A stretch of DNA of 64,000 nucleotides from Eucalyptus grandis (taxonomy: Eukaryota > Streptophyta > Magnoliopsida > Myrtales > Myrtaceae), in the NCBI RefSeq assembly GCF_016545825.1, contig NC_052618.1, positions 38,882,196 through 38,946,195 of the forward strand. Direction: 5' to 3'. Below are positions 37,281 through 48,339 of the stretch, one piece after another (position 1 is the first letter of the stretch; each line of letters begins with the position of its first letter). The position numbers and the translations under genes are program-made. The notes under the pieces are model-generated. The model was not told where the DNA came from, did no database searches, and was given only the letters and a program-made list of their open reading frames with translations.

Positions 37281-37726
37281 CTACGAACCTGAAATGATTA
37301 TACAATAACTATTGAGACCACATCTCAGCAAAATCTACCCCTAAGACTCAATTAGTAAACCAATACGCTAACCGACTGCCTTTTATGCACGCACGGGTCA
37401 AAGGACTTACCTTGGCTCTGATTCCTCTTGCATATTAGCACAGTTCAATAGGCACCCAAGCAATCACATTACGGATCGATATCTCGATCAATCGACCAGT
37501 CCCGATTACATGTCAATCAGACCATTCACCGGTCATTTCCATTCAATCAATCAATTCACAACATCATATCAAAGCAATGATCAATCGAACTAGTTGATTA
37601 CATGTCAGTCGGGTCATCTCTAGGTCATTTCCTTCCATACTATATAACCTCCAATAGTATATTTAGTCACAGAGCTACATTAATGCTTTCGGGTATCGTT
37701 TTTCACCAACCTGACATCATAGACCC

Positions 37727-38025
37727 CGTGCGTTCTTTAAGACGCCGTTTTCACCCGATCATATCCTCAATCAACGAACCACGTGTATTTTCTAGGCGTC
37801 ATTTTCGCCAAGGTGATGTATGTAATAGACAGCACTCGTGCGTTCTTTAAGAAAGCGTCATTTTCACTAGTGATGTCCTTAATCACCGACCACCATGTCT
37901 ATAAGTCACGTATATTCTTTGTCTCTAGCGCGTTTTCTTGACATGACATACCTTCACGTGCGTTCTTTAAGGCGCCGTTTTCGCCAAAGGATACTCCCAA
38001 TCACCGAACCACGTACCTGATTGGT
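37727..38025. repeat. tandem repeats of about 55-70 bp within the LTR
   Basis: CGTGCGTTCTTTAAG occurs at 37727, 37837 and 37967, with weaker related units near 37782 and 37907. Each is followed by a GCGTTTTC-like word, then AATCACCGA-CCA. The homologous place in the other solo LTR holds a different repeat (44432-44770). Confidence 0.75.
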
Positions 38026-40058
38026 CTCAGCCAAGAATATTCCCAGTTCACTCTCACAATTCTCCCTTTCTATTCAGCTCATCAACGCACTAATGACGCT
38101 AAATAATCACACTCGGCCATTTACCAATCAATTATTCAAATTCAACTCGATTTCAATCAATTTATAAATAATTCCTCAAATCGCACAATCAATTCAATTC
38201 AACACAACATAGAGCTCAAATAAATAAACGGATTGCACCACAACAATTAGCATAAAATTTCGATCGTGGTATCCTAGCCTTATTTCTCGACAAATAAATA
38301 AATAATTAATTAATTTCGAAAATTAATAAATAAATACAATTAATCCAATTTAGGCCCGTAATGCCCGATTGGAGCCCGAGACGGTCGGGAAAATCGAGAT
38401 GCATTCAATAAATAGTAGTATGAGTCTACTTTGCTAATTACACAATTCAATTGCCTAACATGCATCACGATTAATTAATAATCACTAATCTGCTCTAATC
38501 TAACCACCTAATCTTACTTGATTAAAAATAATCAATCCTTAAGCATAATTAACAAACTAAGCAAGGATTAGTGAGCAAAACTCACCGGAATAACGCGCGA
38601 GTCGGATCAAACCCGCGGGATCGGCGCGGCAACGCTTTTCTCCAAAGCGAGGCCTAGGAAGCGAGGCCCGAACACCTCAAAACAGGCTTGCAAGTGGCTG
38701 AAACCCACTTCTGAACTTGCTGCACAAGGCTGGAAAACAGGGGAGAAATCAACTCAGTTTGATGCGGTGAAACTCGGGAATGAAGGAATAGACCAAACCG
38801 GGCCTAGAGGAGGACTCTTGGGTTCAAACGGGCTCAAAACAGACCTGACTAAGCTGCAATGGACTGAGACAGCAGCCAGGTGAGAGAGAGGCGGTCAAGG
38901 GGTGGATGGCGTGCGGCAAGGCGCGATCGGGCGGGCGCGCGTAAGGCGGGCAGCGGCGACGGCATCCCGGCGGCTTCTCCGGCGTCCGGGTGGGTGACGG
39001 CTGCAGCTTCTTCCCTTTTTGCTAGCTGGTTTGCGCAAATGAAGAGGAGAGAGAAGGATTCGGCCGGCAAGAAGAAGAGAGGGAGAGAGGATAAGAGAGA
39101 GGGGAGACATGGGCTCCACTTGCCCAATTTTTTCCATCCTTTTGTCTCCTTTTGCTTGCCCATGAAGCCAGCCATCACTTGGCTGTAAATTGGCCACACC
39201 AACACCCCATATAACCTTTCAAATGGTCCATATGACTAGGGTATGGAGCACACGAATTTCTAGCAAAAAAAGGCTTCAATTGGATTCAATTCTCTCTTGA
39301 TTCTCTCTCAATCGGCTCTCATAAATCAAGTGATATCTCATTGATCATCTTAGCATTTTCCTCACCCTATATCCATCTTGCATCTCAATTTCGCCACCAA
39401 AATCATCTTAGGCCTTGTTCAAACAAACGGTCATAAACCGACTTTTTCCCTAAAAGTCTCGGTTTTGAAAAATCTTCGAGGCTTGAGCCATGAGTCTAAA
39501 TTTATTGTGACATGACAGAGTTTTCAATTTTTGAAATCGGACTTAAATTGGTTAATTTCCATTCAGCGCATTTTTGCGTGACCTAGGCTACCTGGTAGTT
39601 TTCAGAACTTTTAGGGCAAATGACCCGTGGTGATTTTCTTGAGCCACTATGAACCCATTTCACCTGTGGCGGCTACGATAGGTGTCGTGAAATTCCTCGA
39701 GAATTCAAATACGGACACAGGAGTACCAAAACGACAAGTAAAATCATTAGTACCGGTCGACAAGAATTTTCCAATTTAGTGGAGTCACCCACAATCGTCT
39801 CATATCTCAGTCGAATAGACCTATTTCTGATCTCAAATTGATTTTTATACCGTGCCGTAATGGCCTCTAAAGATGAGCACGGTGAAGTCAATTCCTAGTC
39901 GGAATTCTCAAGTCTATTCCCTTAAAATTCCTTAATAGCCTCCTGGATAGTCTATTTATCATGAGAGTGATCGGCTCTAAGAATAGCCTTATAGACGTCA
40001 TCAATGAAATGCTCGATTTATTCAGTAGAAAACATGACTGAAAATCTGAGATGTGACA

Positions 40059-40379
40059 CTCATTTTTTGGAAATTGTATTTCATGCAAAATATATTTATC
40101 GTTTTATATTCTCTACGTGATACTTTTTATCGCTTTTTGATTATGACAAAAAGGGGGAGAGAATATAAATATGCATATGTGTTGATTATTTGATATTATA
40201 ATATTGAGCAGCGATTATTTTTATATATTGTTATACTCAATCTATTTGCTGTCTTTTGATTCAAATCACATATTTTGAAAATCTAAAATTTGATGATTGA
40301 TTTATCATTACTTTAGAAAGTGTGATTACACATCAGATATATTCATATATTGTTTTGTCATCATCAAAAATGGGGAGAT
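40059..40379 (+). mobile_element. element S1 internal region, right of the nested LTR
   Basis: AT-rich sequence with no coding content. It includes GACAAAAAGGGGGAGAGAAT near 40145 and ends with the purine-rich AAAATGGGGAGAT (about 40367-40379) directly before the 3' LTR; the latter serves as polypurine tract. Confidence 0.65.
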
Positions 40380-41605
40380 TGTTAGGGAAATCCCTTATGA
40401 TGTTTTGAAGATGACAAAATAAATCAAAGGCTACGAACATGTTTAATGGTTAAGTAATAGACTATGCAGACGATAGAACATATAAAGGATATTGTCAAAG
40501 TCTGAAGACTGCCAGAAGACTGAACGTAACACATGTCCAAAGTCTATTATGAAGATTTCCAGACTTCTGTGTCAAAGTCTGAAGACTGCCAGACTTTAGT
40601 GTCAAAGTCTGTTCTACATCAGAAGTCTGCTCACTTTGACAAATTCCAGACTGAACGTGAATGAAGAACCAGAAGACAGACTCATCTTTGAAGCTGATCT
40701 TATTCAAACCGTGTTCAGACATTAAAGCTAAATCTGTTCGAAGCAGAATATGTTCAGACTTATGTCAGATTGTAAATCTATTACGTTCAAACTCAAATTG
40801 TAAAGTCTATTGCTCTTAGACTTTACATCTAGAACAAGATAGAACGTAACACAAGTCCTAAATGTATAACGGCTAGTGATCTGGTTTGGATTCTACATCA
40901 AGATAGATTTGATTGACAATTGGATATTGAAGACAAGAACTTTCTATACGAAGAAGCTCTACTTATAGAAACTAAGATTCTGTTTGTATGGGTGATCAGA
41001 ATCAATTTGGGATTCTATTTCTATCACTCAACGTCTATCAAATCTTCTAGATACGAGGATCTGTCCAATGGATAGATTGGAAGACAATTCTCAAGATACT
41101 ATCCAATGGCTAGTTTGGAAGTGGATGAGTATTTAAGGAGATCAAGGACCAATGAGCAAGTAAGAGACGGAGTGTAGAATTTATAATTCCAACGTCTAAG
41201 CAAACTTCTTTCATAAACTTGTCTCTTGTGAACTTAAATGTTTGTGATCGTGAGAGAAATACTAAAAGAGTGACTTAGTGTGATAGTGTGATCTATCACT
41301 AAGTATTTGTACTCAAAGTTGTAATCTCTTGTTGATTGCATAGTGGAATCCAGCTAGAAGGCTATTAGTATGGGAGAGTGGACGTAGGCTTAATCTAAGC
41401 CGAACCACTATAAATTTTGTGTGCAACATTCTCTTTCCTAAACTCTTTATTTTGTTAAAGTCTGAACTCGCTCAAAGTCTATTGTTCATCAGACTCAGGA
41501 CCTTATTCAGACTTTGCTCGAAATTTATTTTATTCTGCATATATTTGTCAAGGTTTATTTTAAACACCTATTCACCCCCTCTACATGTTCGTACTAGCAC
41601 TTTCA
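40380..41605 (+). mobile_element. SIRE-type element S1: 3' LTR
   Basis: Begins TGTTAGGGAAATCCC and ends ACTAGCACTTTCA; 1,226 bases. It carries a dense cluster of AAAGTCTGAAGACT and CCAGACTT words at 40495-40690. The right target duplication CACGC follows at 41606-41610. Confidence 0.9.
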
Positions 41606-41610
41606 CACGC

Positions 41611-42962
41611 GACACCGTTCACGAAACACTGTTCACGTTATTCACCCGAGAATGAAAAAGTGTCTAATTTCATGTGCTTTGACCTTATGAGGTGATTTGA
41701 GTGTATAAATGCATGGGCATCTGCATGAATTGATGATTTTCACAAAAAAAAAAGGGAATAATGGATTGTCTGAGGGACATTGGATATGTGCCGCCTTTAT
41801 GAGAGAAGGATTTGAGGAGATATGTTTGTGTGATCGCTAAGTTGAACCGTCATCCAACAGAAGTTGGGGGCGATACCTAATGGGAGTCGAAGCGGTCGCA
41901 GTAGATTCTGGACCAATGTCCCTTTTGGGATACCGTCACGAACTGAAGTTCTAGACGTAGCTGTGCCCGGTGGGCGGGATGAAGATCGATTTTTATCGGT
42001 AGCCCGGTGGAAGTCGAATGATCACTAACTGGAAAGTTAGCCATGGCCGGTAGGTCATTAATAACTAAAGCACGCATGAGTGTTGAGGTGGATGGATGAG
42101 CACTAATTGAAAAGTTAGTTGTGGCCGGTAGGTCATTAATAACTGGAAAACGCGCAAGTGTTGAGTTGGTTGGGCCTTATTATGGGGTAAAATTGTGTGG
42201 CGCGGTATGGGACATGTCATAACGATTTCACCTTATAATCGGGACCCGTGTGATCGATTGATGAGGGATAGGTGGCACATTAAAGTGCAAGAACGTATGA
42301 GAATCATAGCGTCATTAGTTCTGGTTATGCATGGGTTGAGCATATTGTTTATGGCACATGCGCATGAATCGATAACGTGTAGGGTGTGGCAATGGTCAGG
42401 TGAGATCACTCGTGACGCTACTCGTATGTGATTGATGAACTGCGTCATCTAATGGCCATGTGCATTGCGTGTATTGTGCTAAGATTCAACGTGCAAGGTA
42501 TGACATACCAGGTAAGGTTGCATGCGAATCAATTTGTTAATTGTTGGTTGTTAGTCGTGGATTGTTTGTGGGGGTGGTTTTAAAGAGATACCCCGAGTTA
42601 AGTTAGTGTTCTAATCGGGGGCTTGGGGAGGACTCGCTGAGATTTTAATCTCACTGGTTATTGTATACCATTTTCAGGTCCCTAGTATGAAGAACTCGGA
42701 GCTTGAGGCGGAAAGGTCGGGAGCATGGATGGCTTAGTAGTTCTTTTTGAGATAGACCTTATGTATAAGAACCTGAGGTGTTTATAAAAGTGTGTTTTGT
42801 GAAATTTATTGTCCTGCTTTTCTATCCCATATTTGTGTTGTTTGGGGATTGTTTGTACGCTTCCGCATGTGCAATAAAAATGAAGGGTCGGCAACGAGTC
42901 CTAGGATGTCGCTTTCTATTGACCAAAGAAAGGGTTGTTGCGTGCAGGGTTCGGGCGTGATA
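41611..42962 (+). mobile_element. Ty3-gypsy 3' LTR, part 2 (after the SIRE insertion)
   Basis: Resumes the LTR broken at 31912 and matches 25396-26347 to its end (GGGCGTGATA, a mutated TGTGACA). It contains two units of a 78-bp repeat (GGTAGGTCATTAATAACT at about 42049 and 42127), a 7-bp perfect hairpin TGAGATT-TT-AATCTCA at 42638-42653, and TTTTCAG at about 42671-42677. The ORF after that site is only about 16 codons long before a stop, so this LTR lacks the longer small ORF. Confidence 0.8.
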
Positions 42963-43342
42963 GTTTTGATGGCTATTTGATAATGGGTTTTAATAAAGGT
43001 ATGAAATTTAATAAGTGCATCAATAGCATTAGACTTAAAAGTGAGAAGAAATACCCATTTATAACAAGAAAAATCATCCACAATAGTAAAAAAATAACGA
43101 CATGTCTTATGAATAAACTGAGAGTAAGGTCCCCAAATGTCAACATGAATAATATCAAAAAGTTGCATACTAGAAATAGAACTATAATGAAAACTTAAAC
43201 GAGTTTGTTTGGACAGATGACATGCATCACATGGACCGGATTCTTTATTGGAACCAAAACAAAGAGAATCTTGTAAGGTGCAAAGGATTGACTCAAACGG
43301 GCATGCAATAAACTGTGGGTAGGCGGGTGGGTGGATAATCAA
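42963..43342 (-). pseudogene. Ty1-copia pre-integrase/integrase fragment
   Basis: The minus-strand frame includes CDACHLSKQTRLSFHYSS (the GAG-pre-integrase/integrase hinge with its Cys pair), then FDIIHVDIWGPY, the start of the integrase core with its first catalytic Asp. YFFTIVDDFSCYKWVFLLTF and KSNAIDALIKFHTFIKTHY follow. The reading frame continues past 42963 into unrelated LTR sequence, so the element was cut by the gypsy LTR. This copia lineage differs from SIRE in sequence. It is not functional. Confidence 0.8.
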
Positions 43343-43677
43343 ATTATGCGATTACTGTTTTGTCTCTTTGTTATCGTCTTTAAGGATTGCTCTAGCAGAC
43401 TCTAGCAGAAATCCCCACGTAGATAAGAATTAAGTGGAGATTCAAAGTAGATCTCTTGCTTTTCTATTAACAGTTTAGGATCTACCTAATTTAACACATC
43501 TGAAAATATAATATCACAACAGTGACAATCTACTTTGTAAGTTCCATTCATGTTGTACTATATTTTCTCTTTTAGCAAATATAACAAAATTTGCATGTTA
43601 AGGATAACTCTATACTAAATAAGATACCCATTTTTTTTTTATGGGAAATGATATTAAACTAGTAGTTGAAATAATAT
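43343..43677. other. unassigned spacer
   Basis: I see no domain. It may be the 5' part of the copia element, since it continues directly from its integrase fragment, but no protease or gag motif is visible. Confidence 0.35.
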
Positions 43678-43971
43678 TGTCACGCCTCGATTCTCGGTCA
43701 CGTGCCCATCCTTCATCTTTGGTCGATTTTAAAAACAATATCCTAGGATGTATCGCCGACCATTTTCTTTTAAATATGCACATGCGGAAGCAATTATAAT
43801 CCTCAGACAATAAAGCAATGGGATAGAAAAGTAGGGCCATAATTTTCATATTGAAATTCACAACCAAACTTTTATATGACCACACCTCAAAGTATTTTAC
43901 CATACTATTAACAAAGGCCTAGTCTCACACTCAACCACCTATAAATAGGGTTCACAAAAAAGGGTGGGATC

Positions 43972-44067
43972 TCAGTCCTCATCCGGGTCGTAATCGGGAT
44001 CATTATCAGGGTTCTCCTCTAGGTACTCCTCTTCGGGTTCTTTCTCCTCAGGCTCCTCATCAGGGTC
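43972..44067 (-). pseudogene. acidic tail of the LTR small ORF, second solo LTR
   Basis: Directly after an acceptor-like TTTCAG (complement of 44068-44073) the minus strand reads DPDEEPEEKEPEEEYLEE and then NPDNDPDYDPDED before TGA at 43972-43974. This aligns with the KPDED end of the ORF at 36878-37280; the WVD core has been deleted. A perfect 6-bp hairpin (TGAGAC-TAC-GTCTCA, 44093-44107) sits upstream of the acceptor. Confidence 0.4.
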
Positions 44068-44424
44068 CTGAAATGTTGTCCTACAACCGGGATGAGACTA
44101 CGTCTCAGCAAGTTCTATCCCCTAAGACCCAATTAGTAAACCAATACGCTATCCGGGCTGCCTATGCACGCATGGGTTAGAGGACTTACCATGACCTCAA
44201 ATTCCACCTGCATATTAGCACAGTTCAATAGGCACCAAGCAATCACATCACAGATCGATATCTCGATCAATCGACCTAGTCGATTTCATGTCAATCGGAC
44301 CATTCATCGGTCATTTCAATTCAATCAATCAATTCAAAATATCATATCAAAGCAATAATCAATCGACCTAGTCGATTACATGTCATCTCGACTCTTTCTT
44401 GGTTGGCTCATCTCATTTACTCAA

Positions 44425-44770
44425 GTTCATTTGCTAAATTACGGCTAAGCAATCACGGCTTATATAGTCATCTCAAATACTCAATCCCAATGCTAAATTA
44501 CGACTCAACGAGCACGGCCTAATAAAACTTTGGCGGTAATGCTAAATTACGGCTCAGCGGACACGGCTTACTAATTCTTCGACGGTTAATGCTGAATTAC
44601 AGCTCAACGAGCACAACCAATTCCAAGTTCGGTGGTAATGCTGAATTACGGCTCAGCGTGCACAACCTAGATTAGGTGGTAACCTACGGTCCAATGGACA
44701 TAACCATACTTTGATGGTAATGGTGAATTACGGCTCAGTGAGCACAACCGATTCCAAATTCGGTGGTTTC
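44425..44770. repeat. tandem repeats of about 49 bp within the LTR
   Basis: TGCTAAATTACGGCTCA-like units begin at 44432, 44491, 44540, 44590, 44639 and 44721, with one weaker unit near 44686. Units end with AGCACGGC or AGCACAACC followed by GGTGGTAA. The sister LTR has an unrelated array in the same relative place. Confidence 0.85.
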
Positions 44771-45516
44771 CATGTCATATTCCACGTTGTCACACACCCA
44801 TCATATATCATTTCATCTTTCAATAATCTTCTCAATGTGACTAATAACCCTCACACGATTAATTACTCTCGGCCAAGGACTATGTGCTTCACACTTAGAA
44901 TCTTCAATCAAAATAATAATTGGCCTATTTCCCTCGTATTAACGATACCCAATAAAAAAATTATTGTGTGTGGGTACACTTTGGTGACCTTAGCCAAAAT
45001 ATAATATTTTTCTTTCCATAACTCCCACATTTTCTGTAGTCCACTCAAATATTTTTGGCATTATGAACCGATGCCCGGTTACTTTTCAATTAATAACCAA
45101 TGATTATCCAATTAAAGGATAATTCCCACTTTCACAAATAATTTAATTCAGCATGAAATAAAGCTTAATTAAATAAACGGACTGCGCCACGACAATCATC
45201 ATAAAATTCTAGTCGTCGACTATCCTGCCTAATTTCCAGAAAAATAAATAAATAAATTTCGAAAATTAATAAATAAATACTAAAAATCCAATTTAGGCCC
45301 ATAATGCCTAATTGGATGCCAAAACGGATCGAAAAAAAATCCCGAGATGCATTCAATAAATAATATACGTCTCTACTTGCTAAAAGCACAATTTGATTGC
45401 CTAACATGCATCATAATTATCTAATAATTACTAATCCACTCTAATCTAACCACATAATTGCACTTAATTAAATCTAATCAACTCTTAAGCATCATTAGCA
45501 AACTAAGAAGGCATTA

Positions 45517-45531
45517 GTGAGCAAAACTCAC
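45517..45531 (-). promoter_or_regulatory. donor-like hairpin GTGAG-5-CTCAC
   Basis: On the minus strand GTGAGTTTTGCTCAC begins with a consensus 5' splice-site core (GTGAGT) and folds into a 5-bp stem. The identical 15-mer occupies the same place in the sister LTR at 38571-38585. A role as splice donor is inference. Confidence 0.4.
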
Positions 45532-47592
45532 TTGGTTAAAAGCAAAGACCGGATCACCGCGACAACGACGCGACGGCGGCAATTCCAACTTTTTGGCGGC
45601 GTCGACGGGCACATGGACCGAGCCCAAAGGCCTTGTAGGCCCACAGAAAAAGCTGGGCTTGGGCCAAACTGAGCCGACTAGCCGCGGGCTGAGCTGCTGA
45701 AACTTCTTGGGCTTCAAATGGGCCTGACACATGAAGATGGGCTGCTGCATTTCACGGGCTGACCTAGAAAGCCCGAAGGAGCTGCTGGGCCTGACTGAAA
45801 CTCATATGGGCTGAGCTGATCCTAACCAACTGTGGGCTGGAAATCACGTGGGCTGAAGCTTGACTCAATGGAGATGGGCCCACGACACTGGAATGAAGAA
45901 ATCGAGCCGCAGCTTCGGCGAGTGGAAATGCTTCGTGCGGCTGGCGTTGAAGACCGAAGGGAATGGCAGCTCGGTGGAATTCTGGCGTGAGGCCACGTGA
46001 GCTTCGGTCGACAAAAGCCTTGATGAAAGACGTGGCTTCTGCTGGTGACTTCGCTGGTTTGGTGAGACGCGAGACTGAGGAGCTGCTTCCGGTCAACAAT
46101 CTGGCTGGAGAAGACCACGCAGGAGAAGACGTGGACGTGGCAGCTTGGACGGTGCTTCGGTGGGCTGAGGGCAGCTGTTTCGGTGGAGACGCACGGTAGG
46201 GATGAAGCAGCTTCAGTGGGACGCGTGGACGTGCGACGCAGCCTACAAACCGAAGCGGAGATGGGGGTCGAAGAGGGGTCAACGATGGGGCTTCTTCTGG
46301 TTTCGTTGTTGACCAAGCGTGAGCTGGCTGAAGACACAAAGCAGTGGAGAATTCGGTGGATGCTGAGCTTCTCGGTGGCTTGTGGGCTCCAAGGAGTCAA
46401 CAACGTTTTGCTGTGTTGACTGGCAAGGTGGCGTCGAAGGAGAGAAGACACGGTCGAAGGGGTGGGCTTCGAGCTTCGCTGGCGGCTTCAAGGAATTTCG
46501 GTGGAGAGACAGCAAGAGGGAGAGAAAATTGTGAGGAGCTGGGATCTTCAACCGACAAAAAGAAGAGCAGGAAAAGGGAGAGATTCGGGGAAGGCAGAAG
46601 CTCGATGAAGAAATAAAAGAGAGAATGGATAAGGGAGAGAGTGGCGTGCAAGCTTGGAAGAGGTGGGGAACAAAAGCTAGCAATTCTTATCCAACCCATT
46701 AAACACTTGTCCCTAATACTTTCTTGAGATTAAATCCATAATTGGTCCAAATTAAGTCAAAAAATACAGCCCTTAGTCCAAGCTCCCATTTCCTCAAATT
46801 AAACTTCAATTTCCTCACAGAATCTCCAAATCGATGTCCGATTTTGCTGAAGAAAAAATCCCGAATAATTTGCTATAAATTCCTAACACTCAAAGGCTCA
46901 GCTTGAAAGTCCAAATTTCCTTCAAATGAGTCCATCGAATTTCCGTTAATTTTCTGACGTCGAATCGATTTTCCGTAAAAAATTCGGAATCTCTGAAAAA
47001 ATTCTTCGGAGGATGAGTGACATTCCTAAAATAGGTCATGACATGACAAGACTTTCAATTTCTGAAATCGGACTCGAATTCACGATTAATTTCCATTCGA
47101 CGCATTTTTAGCATGACCTAGACTACCGGGTAGTTTTCAGAACTTTTTAGGGCAAATGACCCATGGTCGATTTTCTTCAAGCCACTATGAACCCACTCGA
47201 CTTATTGACGACTTTTGATTGTCGTGAAAATCTTGATGATTCAATTACGGACACAGGGTACCAAAACGACAGTAAAATCATATTAGTGCCAGTCGACGAG
47301 AATTTTCCAATTTAGTGGAGTCACCCATGATCGGCCACATATCTCAGTCGAACAGACCTATCTCTGATTTCAAATCGATTTTATATTGTTCCGAAATGGC
47401 CTCTAAAGATGAGCACGGTCGAGTTGATTCTGGTCGAATTCTCAAGTTTATTGCCTTAAAATTCCTTAATGGCTTCCCTGGATAATCTAGTTATCTTGAG
47501 AATGATCTGCTCGGAGAACAGCCTTATAGACGCGTCAATGAAATGCTTGATTAATTCAGTAGAAAACAGAGTTGAAAATCTAGGATGTCACA

Positions 47593-48339
47593 AGTATCTT
47601 CGATAAAGATGCGTCCGAGGCAGATATGAAGGCTAGTAACAACATAATCCTTTAATCTAGCCAACATTAAAGCTTAGATTTCAAATCCAACATTCGCCGT
47701 TTGAGTGCCGAAAGAATTTGCATTGTCGAGGACTTTGAGGAACAGTACATACAAGCCCTTGCCAACCCGCAGAATACGCATCTTTTGTGGTTTCCATTTG
47801 AGCAGTCGATGATATTGGAATCGAGCGTTCAGTAGAAATGGCTTTGATTAAGGTGATTGGTGCAAATCATGGCTTCTCCTCTGCTCCTGCTATGGAGCTC
47901 GGCTCGCTTTGTCCTCCCTAGTATTTCATTCTCATTTGCGAGATGGAAACGTTAGTTCTTGAAGGCCTGTTCTGGGAAGGTCGTTTTACTATAACTTTTC
48001 AGATTTGCTTATGTCCGTCGCTTGTGGAGCCTCCTGGTATAGGTAGATGTTGATGAAAACAATTGGAACATACATCAATTATTTGAGAACTTGACCTTGA
48101 GACTCGACTCAAACGAGACCGATTAATCTAACTCTCTTTCAGGTTAATCATTGACTTCTGAGATGAGATTGCGTGACGTCAACCAAAGATCTGGCCAATA
48201 ATATTGATGCTAAACTTCCAGTGATAAATTATAGAAAGAGCCCAAAACTTACTTGGTTTGGTTGAAGTAACTTCAGCTAATGGAGACCTAAGAGAGCTCA
48301 AAAAAAAAAAAATCCTTTTACCATCATCAGGGTCTTAAT
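47593..48339. other. unassigned spacer between solo LTRs
   Basis: No recognisable domain on either strand; no frame exceeds about 60 codons with coding character. Confidence 0.4.

Larger units (their letters stand above)
36579..40058 (-). mobile_element. solo LTR of a Tekay/Del-like gypsy element (nested in S1)
   Basis: The ends are TGTCACGCTCCG (36579) and ATGTGACA (40058), the reverse complement of the LTR at 29957-31912 plus 41611-42962. No internal domain is attached, so it is a solo LTR of 3,480 bases. Flanks CCGAT (36574-36578) and CTCAT (40059-40063) agree at three of five positions, so the duplication is degraded or the border is off by a little. On the minus strand it has a pyrimidine-rich leader (39120-39030), a donor-like hairpin (38571-38585), tandem repeats (37727-38020), a second hairpin (37313-37327) and the remains of the small ORF. 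Confidence 0.8.
43678..47592 (-). mobile_element. solo LTR, Tekay/Del-like gypsy, second copy
   Basis: Begins TGTCACGCCTCG and ends GGATGTCACA; flanks AATAT (43673-43677) and AGTAT (47593-47597) match at four of five bases. It aligns in order with the solo LTR at 36579-40058: the left 100 bases, the AATCACAT-GATCGATATCTCG block near 44243 (37467 there), the TGCATTCAATAAATA block near 45348, and the right end from about 47020. It is 3.9 kb long, with a GC-rich block (45540-46680) that produces long but meaningless open frames on both strands. No internal region is attached. Confidence 0.8.

Noticed and set aside
38849..39205. Frames of 100-118 codons on both strands
   Set aside because: GC-rich leader portion of the solo LTR at 36579-40058; mutually overlapping frames without domain.
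45764..46451. Long overlapping minus-strand frames of 191 and 209 codons, with plus-strand frames opposite
   Set aside because: They lie in the GC-rich block of a solo LTR, several frames are open at once on both strands, composition is Ser/Arg/Pro-rich low complexity and there is no domain. The sister LTR does not preserve them.
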